Assembly: GCA_027624955.1 (NCBI GenBank)
Contig: JAQBTG010000007.1
Location: 38,542-102,541, forward strand
DNA length: 64,000 nucleotides
Reading direction: 5' to 3'
Source of the DNA: Pseudomonadota bacterium
Lineage (GTDB): Bacteria; Pseudomonadota; Alphaproteobacteria; UBA828
Part shown: positions 60,767-64,000 of the stretch, in pieces
How the letters are laid out: each line of letters begins with the position of its first letter
Numbering within the stretch: the first letter of the stretch is position 1
Made by a program: the position numbers and the translations under genes
Notes under the pieces: generated by a model
Told to the model about the DNA's origin: nothing
The model's input: the letters and a program-made list of their open reading frames with translations, nothing else
Databases searched by the model: none

Positions 60767-61894
60767 TCAGACATGGATAATGGCGGCAACCGGGTTGCCA
60801 TCGGGTGGGCCGGAATGGGAATCGACCTCGCCACCCGAAACATAATTCATGGTGTCGCCGATAACCGAAGCAATCACAGCATTGCCGACGGCGCGGGCCG
60901 GCTTGGTACTGATATCAGAATCATCATGCATGGCGAAGCGCCGTCCGCGCAGTTGCCCGTGGCTGGGCACGACGGCTTTGGCGAGCACGTTCACCACTTT
61001 CTTGAGATCCGAATCCGAAGGACAGCACGCGAAATCGAGCCCGGCGCTGCGCAACGCCTCTTTGACGCCGTTCGCATCAATGAGGTCTTTCATGATGCTG
61101 TGTCCGATTCTGAACGGGCTGGCCGATTTGGTCGAGTTGCCCATAACGACGACTTCGGCGCGGGTTTTTTCACCGCCCGACGATGTTGACGAGACATTCG
61201 AATAGAGCGAGAAATCTTTCCGCACCATGTCGTCATTGAGTTTGTCGCGCGCAATTTCGCCGGTTCCAAGCCCAACGCCGAGGGCCGATGCGTCGTTCGC
61301 GTAACACATCGAGCCGTGATAGGTGACACCGGTTTCCTCCGTCACCACCGTTTGCCCGCGCGCCTTGGCGTCGGCGATCCGGGGTTTGGTCAGCAGCGGG
61401 TTCTTCACCTGGACGAAATGTATATCGGCCGGATCGGTAATACCGGCGCTCTTGGTCGCGTCCCGAACGGCTTTGGCGACTTCTTCGATCTGGCCCATCC
61501 GGCCGATCTCTTCCGGCAACAGCTCACGTGTATAGGCGACGCCGACAACCAGCCGCTTGTCGAGATGTTCCTCGCCGTCTCCCCATTCGCTAGTAAAAAT
61601 CGTGTAGTGCGGGCTCATCAGGCCCGGGCAGCCGCCAGACATCACCATCGAAATCTGGTCGGCGACGTCGTCTCTGGATATACCCATGCGCTCCGACAAC
61701 ATGATCTTGAGCGAGAGCTCCGTGAGGCCCCGGCTGAAATCATTGACCAATCCGTTGCCCTCAGTCTTGGCCACGATGGCGACGATGTTTTCCGGCTTGA
61801 TTTCTCCACTGTCGATCAATGCATCGACGCCCGAGACATCGCTCGGCGATGACATCGGGATCTTGTGTACGCCAACAGTCTGAACTTTCGCCAT
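60767..61894 (-). CDS. Ring-opening amidohydrolase (barbiturase / cyanuric acid hydrolase family)
   Basis: 375 residues, matching the family length (~360-375) and its threefold internal repeat. Each third offers a Lys and a Ser: Lys43 in AIVAKTEGNGLVND with Ser86 in VMSGGCPGLMSPH; Lys164 in FVQVKNPLL with Ser238/239 in STSSGGEKT; Lys306 in VLAKAVVPS with Ser353 in YVSGGEVDS. RGRRFAMHDDSDI and SGPPDGNPVAAI form the C-terminal substrate/metal region. Members open barbiturate to ureidomalonate or cyanurate to carboxybiuret; I cannot decide between these or a third substrate. Second gene of a three-gene operon. Confidence 0.92.
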   Translation of the reverse strand: MAKVQTVGVHKIPMSSPSDVSGVDALIDSGEIKPENIVAIVAKTEGNGLVNDFSRGLTELSLKIMLSERMGISRDDVADQISMVMSGGCPGLMSPHYTIFTSEWGDGEEHLDKRLVVGVAYTRELLPEEIGRMGQIEEVAKAVRDATKSAGITDPADIHFVQVKNPLLTKPRIADAKARGQTVVTEETGVTYHGSMCYANDASALGVGLGTGEIARDKLNDDMVRKDFSLYSNVSSTSSGGEKTRAEVVVMGNSTKSASPFRIGHSIMKDLIDANGVKEALRSAGLDFACCPSDSDLKKVVNVLAKAVVPSHGQLRGRRFAMHDDSDISTKPARAVGNAVIASVIGDTMNYVSGGEVDSHSGPPDGNPVAAIIHV

Positions 61895-61922
61895 GTTCTT
61901 CTCCCCTCGGTTGGTGCCTTGG

Positions 61923-62735
61923 TTAGCTACTCCAACTCCGCCTTTTCTTCACTTGAAGGTCTTTGTTTTTACGCTGGTAGCCCCCGGGGATCGGCATTTT
62001 TTCTGCCAATCCTTTGAGCACCATTTCGGTGATACTCGCCTCGAACGCGTCCAGCATTATCCTGCCGTCTTCAGCCGTCGCACCTGTCGCGTTTCCGCCG
62101 ATAATGCCGTTCGGCGACACCTGATCAAAACGATAGTCGAACAGAGTAAAAAAATCCGGCACGTCCTCTGCACGGTCCATCTTTACAAGATCGGGGCGGA
62201 TTGCCAGCATCTGCGCTGTCTCGCCAAAGTTTCCGTGGATATGTTTGTTCTCAGGACAGTCTTCGGCGAAGCGGGTTTCGGCGGTGAGCCAATAGTTGAC
62301 CGTCGTGATCTGAACATCGTCATAGTCACAGCGGAAGTGATCGCGGAGGCTCTTGATTCCCCAGTCGTTGTACATGTGCCCACTGATGAAAAAGAACTTC
62401 CGGATTCCGGTCTCGTAGAGCGCCGTGGACAAGTCGTAGAGAACCCGAATCATCGTATCGGCGCGCAGCCACAGGGTGCCTGGAAAATTGCCGTGACTCT
62501 GAGAAATTCCGACTGAGATGGGCGGGATCATAGGAACGCCCGTATTGGCGGATACGCGCTTTGAAATCTCCATGGCCTGTGCCGTATCTGTCGACAGGGG
62601 AAGATGAGGACCATGCTGTTCGATCGCGCCAACTGGTATAATCACCATGTTGCAGCGCTCGACATATTCTTCGACTTCTTCCCAGGTAAACTCCTCCCAC
62701 AGGACCGGAGTCCCTTTTTTCCATTCGAACTTCAT
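61923..62735 (-). CDS. Creatininase-family metal-dependent hydrolase
   Basis: 270 residues. The usual metal ligands are all present: Glu39, His41 and Asp50 in GAIEQHGPHLPLSTD, His120 in ISGHMYND and Glu172 in HGNFGETAQML. SQSHGNFPGTLWL is the conserved substrate loop. The canonical GHGGN is GHMYN here and HAGxxETS is HGNFGETA, so substrate preference may differ from creatinine amidohydrolase. GGAGG precedes the ATG. First gene of the operon with the ring-opening amidohydrolase (28-nt gap), whose linear or cyclic amide product it could process; this is inference from context. Confidence 0.9.
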   Translation of the reverse strand: MKFEWKKGTPVLWEEFTWEEVEEYVERCNMVIIPVGAIEQHGPHLPLSTDTAQAMEISKRVSANTGVPMIPPISVGISQSHGNFPGTLWLRADTMIRVLYDLSTALYETGIRKFFFISGHMYNDWGIKSLRDHFRCDYDDVQITTVNYWLTAETRFAEDCPENKHIHGNFGETAQMLAIRPDLVKMDRAEDVPDFFTLFDYRFDQVSPNGIIGGNATGATAEDGRIMLDAFEASITEMVLKGLAEKMPIPGGYQRKNKDLQVKKRRSWSS

Positions 62736-62771
62736 CGGCTTGTTCCTCCAAAGTCGCGCGCGGTGTATTTC

Positions 62772-62808
62772 GTTTGGTCAGTTGCCCAATGTTTGGTCAG
62801 TTGCTCAA
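62772..62808. promoter_or_regulatory. 18-bp direct repeat (19-bp period) upstream of the creatininase-amidohydrolase operon
   Basis: GTTTGGTCAGTTGC(C/T)CAA occurs at 62772-62789 and again at 62791-62808 with a single mismatch. The pair lies 37-73 nt upstream of the creatininase ATG, where a promoter or operator is expected. Nearly two helical turns separate the copies. A tandem binding site for a regulator is likely but unproven. Confidence 0.6.
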
Positions 62809-62946
62809 GTCAGGCGGCTAATCTCCAACTGCTATCCGAATTCGCCAAAACCGTATCATCGGCCGATGGGCAGCGTGAAGCTTATTCGATGGGCGGCGAT
62901 GCCGGGGAGGGCTTCCGATTGCCGGCCCGTACCCATCTGTGGGCAC

Positions 62947-62980
62947 AAAAAAACGGGGCCGGCACTAGGCCGACCCCGTT
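62947..62980 (-). terminator. Intrinsic terminator of the OmpA-like lipoprotein gene
   Basis: Read on the minus strand, AACGGGGTCGGCC pairs with the complementary GCCGGCCCCGTT around a short loop (one C-A mismatch), directly followed by seven T. It begins 23 nt after the stop codon of the lipoprotein gene. Classic Rho-independent terminator; the plus-strand reading has no U-run. Confidence 0.9.
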
Positions 62981-63003
62981 CATTTCGTTCGTCGCGTTCC
63001 CGG

Positions 63004-63918
63004 CTATTCGAGGAATATTTCGACGCGGCGGTTTCTGCCTTCCTTGACGCCATCGACGGTTTTGGCCGCCGGCTGGTTCTCGCCAAAGTTCTTGATATTG
63101 ATGTTCAGATTGACACCGCCGAACCGCCGCATTGTGTCGATGGCGGCAAGTGCCCGCTCCTGCGCGAGGTCCTGATTGTACCCCATGTCGCCGGCACGGT
63201 CGGTATGCGCCATGACGGTAACATTATTGTACTTCATTTGCCGGGTCGCCGCGACCGCGTCGCCGAGGGTGCCGGTCGCGTCCTTGCTAATCTCTGCGCT
63301 ATCGAAATCGAAGTAGATTACGTAGTGCGTGGACGGCATCTCGACCTCAGGCGCCGGCATCGGCTCGGGCATCGGTTCTTCAGCCGCCATCGGCTCTGGG
63401 GCTACGCGCAGCGCGCCCTCAACCGCCACGATGGCGCCATAATAACCGTTGCGGCAAGCTGCGATATCCTCGGGCTGAATATTTTCATGCTGTTCTTCCA
63501 CCCAGCAATCGAACATGACCTGAGCATGTGCGGCACTGCCCGGCGCCTTTGTGCGGCCGGATGCGTCGAGGGCTGACACGAGGCGATCACGCGCCTTGCT
63601 CAGCTCGTCCATGTTGGCTTCAGGAATATCCCAGTTATCCAATGTGAGGGGGTCCGGGGCATTGCCGCTAGCCGATGCAACAGCACGCTCGGCGAAAATG
63701 TCCGAACGTTCATAGTCGAATTCTGAATATTCGCCCTCGGCCTGCACCATGTACTCGCTATGAAGCGCGGTTTCGAAAGCACCGCCGGTGGGCTGTACAC
63801 TGCGCGCGTTCTGTAGGCCGAAGCCCGAACAGGCGCCCAGTACCAACAGCCCGGCAATCAGCACAGCGCTGTTGGCAAGCGTCATTCTCTTAATTTTGGT
63901 CGGCAGCTTAAGTTCCAT
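63004..63918 (-). CDS. OmpA-family peptidoglycan-associated lipoprotein
   Basis: 304 residues from ATG 63918, which has AGGAG at 9-nt spacing; the in-frame ATG 63924 is only 3 nt from it. The N-terminal signal ends in the lipobox LVLGAC with Cys30, so the mature protein is probably an outer-membrane lipoprotein. A unique central region (about 40-165) is followed by a Pro/Glu/Met hinge (APEPMAAEEPMPEPMPAPEVE) and the OmpA domain (about 195-304; YFDFDSAEISKDA, MAHTDRAGDMGYNQDLAQERA, EGRNRRVEIFLE) for peptidoglycan binding. Monocistronic with a strong terminator. Its promoter lies at or beyond the window end; I see no clear one in 63919-64000. Confidence 0.93.
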   Translation of the reverse strand: MELKLPTKIKRMTLANSAVLIAGLLVLGACSGFGLQNARSVQPTGGAFETALHSEYMVQAEGEYSEFDYERSDIFAERAVASASGNAPDPLTLDNWDIPEANMDELSKARDRLVSALDASGRTKAPGSAAHAQVMFDCWVEEQHENIQPEDIAACRNGYYGAIVAVEGALRVAPEPMAAEEPMPEPMPAPEVEMPSTHYVIYFDFDSAEISKDATGTLGDAVAATRQMKYNNVTVMAHTDRAGDMGYNQDLAQERALAAIDTMRRFGGVNLNINIKNFGENQPAAKTVDGVKEGRNRRVEIFLE

Positions 63919-64000
63919 GATCATTCTCTCCTTAGCCCGGATTATTCACGGCGTGTCGTGATAGGGTCGGTGAGCGTAGATTAAGCTGTTGAAATGCCGT

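Overview
The window reads as a chromosomal segment of a free-living, fairly GC-rich alphaproteobacterium, most likely Rhodospirillales-like and Gram-negative. Support comes from the order ffh-rpsP-rimM-trmD-rplS-leuCDB-asd, the divergent dapF-mtaB-ftsY block, the sdhCDAB order, a DUF2336 protein, TRAP and Yej transporters, and an aspartate/glutamate leucyltransferase. I did no database search; the placement rests on gene content and order. Gene density is high and no gene-free stretch exceeds about 300 bases; the largest gaps, about 270 nt, lie at 12711-12981 and 62736-63003. I see no rRNA, tRNA, CRISPR array, insertion sequence or prophage.

Layout. 1-3215 (minus): succinate dehydrogenase sdhCDAB (sdhB cut by the window edge), with six hairpin-forming tandem repeats between sdhA and sdhB. 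3234-12844 (minus): one long collinear block, ffh, rpsP, rimM, trmD, rplS, leuC, leuD, leuB, asd and a TPR-glycosyltransferase-like gene, joining protein targeting, ribosome and tRNA maturation, and leucine/lysine synthesis. 12874-16589: dapF, mtaB and ftsY (plus), then a convergent Nudix hydrolase. 16728-24247 (plus): a peptide ABC importer with two tandem binding proteins (yejA, yejA, yejB, yejE, yejF). 24288-27091 (minus): dapE, dapD and a HAD phosphatase. 27222-33563 (plus): PAS-GAF-GGDEF cyclase, overlapping DUF2336 gene, parC, bioB. 33579-45951 (minus): TRAP transporter dctPQM, bpt, an SLC13 transporter, motAB, a penicillin-acylase family enzyme and a class III CoA-transferase. 46072-53822: alpha/beta hydrolase, hemB, a valine-catabolic trio (isobutyryl-CoA dehydrogenase, 3-hydroxyisobutyryl-CoA hydrolase, mmsB), a DUF488 protein and a molybdopterin oxidoreductase. 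53824-58283 (minus): glutaryl-CoA dehydrogenase, a broken otnK paralogue, intact otnK and otnC for four-carbon sugar-acid use. 58445-60358 (plus): two tandem EamA-type transporters. 60355-62735 (minus): a compact operon of creatininase-family hydrolase, barbiturase/cyanurate-type ring-opening amidohydrolase and a stand-alone allophanate-hydrolase C-terminal-like protein. 63004-63918 (minus): an OmpA-family lipoprotein with a clear intrinsic terminator.

The most promising candidate for something undescribed is the 60355-62808 operon. It combines a rare ring-opening enzyme family, a metal-dependent amidase family and a detached allophanate-hydrolase-like domain, and has an 18-bp direct repeat (19-bp period) just upstream of its first gene. 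I infer a catabolic route for a cyclic ureide or pyrimidine-like compound; the substrate cannot be read from the sequence. Next come the otnK paralogue, which has both an in-frame amber codon and altered conserved motifs, and the repeat array inside the sdh operon.
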